A DNA stretch of 64,000 nucleotides from Sapria himalayana. Taxonomy: Eukaryota; Streptophyta; Magnoliopsida; Malpighiales; Rafflesiaceae. The stretch covers positions 57,059-121,058 of the forward strand of contig JAREIK010000712.1 of the NCBI GenBank assembly GCA_029783825.1. The letters run 5' to 3'. Numbering within the stretch: the stretch's first letter is position 1; every line of letters starts with the position of its first letter. The position numbers and the translations under genes were made by a program. The notes under the pieces are model-generated. The model was not told the DNA's origin and made no database searches. It saw only the letters and a list, made by a program, of their open reading frames with translations. Positions 63,526 to 64,000 of this stretch are shown in pieces.

Positions 63526-64000
63526 ATTAGTTAGATAGTTAGATATATAGATAGACAGACAAATAGATTGATAGACAAATAGATAGATAGATAAAGAAAT
63601 ATATCTTTTCAAAGATAAATAGATAGATAGATATAAAGATAAATAGATAAATATATAGATCGATAGACAAATAAATAAATACATATACAAATAGATAGAG
63701 GGACAGACAAATAGACAGATAGATATATAGATACTTAGATAGATATACATATATATAGATAGACAAATAAATAGATAATAAATAGATAGATAGACAAATA
63801 GATAGCTAGACATATAGATAGATATATAAAAAGATAGATAAACAAATAGAAAGATTGATGGACAAATAAATAGAAAGACTAATAAATTAATAGATAGCTA
63901 GATAGATAAACAGATAGACATATAGACAGATAGATGCCTAGATAGATGGATAGACAAATCGATATAAATATAGATTGATAGATAGTTAAGTAGACACATA

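Larger units (their letters stand above)
52580..64000. repeat. GATA/TAGA tetranucleotide array, segment 3 (inverted)
   Basis: At least 11.4 kb of degenerate (GATA)n runs to the window edge and beyond. It is the reverse-complement orientation of segments 1 and 2, so the Ser-Ile-Tyr-Leu frames are now on the minus strand. Variants (GACA, AATA, GATT, TATA) mostly keep the period of four. Embedded AT runs lie near 53,440-53,470, 54,064-54,089, 61,604-61,645, 61,731-61,771 and 62,030-62,050, and there are a few short non-repeat patches (for example 61,050-61,090). Confidence 0.95.

Overview
This window looks like a repeat-dense, AT-rich intergenic block of a flowering-plant nuclear genome. The evidence is plant transposon families: En/Spm (CACTA) transposases with their plant-specific companion domains, hAT transposases, Ty1/copia and Ty3/gypsy pol remnants with a tRNA-Met-type primer site, GT-AG introns, and no bacterial-style operons. 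The species cannot be read from it. I found no intact host gene, rRNA, tRNA or CRISPR array. Every recognisable coding stretch is a transposon pseudogene carrying stops or frameshifts.

Layout. (1) 69-1,925 is the left arm of a CACTA element (family A), starting with CACTA at 69. (2) 2,790-8,560, minus strand, holds its two genes in the usual En/Spm order: a TNPD/TNP2-like transposase, then a TNPA-like (Transposase_24) gene. (3) 8,880-11,390 is a GA-rich tract, then 1.6 kb of TAGTTATA-type simple repeat. (4) A second CACTA family (B) has its left end at 11,391 and its right end at 40,098, with 50-bp subterminal repeats in opposite orientation at the two ends. (5) Inside B lie two hAT pseudogenes (about 15,000-17,640 and 20,540-22,390), an amplified GC-rich module (17,938-20,040), a copia pol fossil (23,045-24,720), a right arm of family A ending at 32,403, and a gypsy RNase H fossil (35,449-35,930). 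(6) 40,099-45,920, minus strand, is a Ty1/copia element cut by B inside its reverse transcriptase; its 5' LTR ends exactly where a tetranucleotide array begins. (7) 45,921-64,000 is mainly a degenerate TCTA/GATA array of more than 15 kb. It is interrupted by another family-A right arm (47,517-49,736) and changes strand orientation at about 52,512-52,580 through a near-palindrome.

The two large CACTA spans cross rather than nest (A start, B start, A end, B end), so the block has been recombined or deleted since insertion. The most unusual features are the inverted GATA/TCTA array, GC-rich triplet-repeat islands inside the A right arms, and a conserved module of about 220 bp present five times in the A arms.

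All family assignments come from reading translations by eye against remembered family patterns. No search was run.
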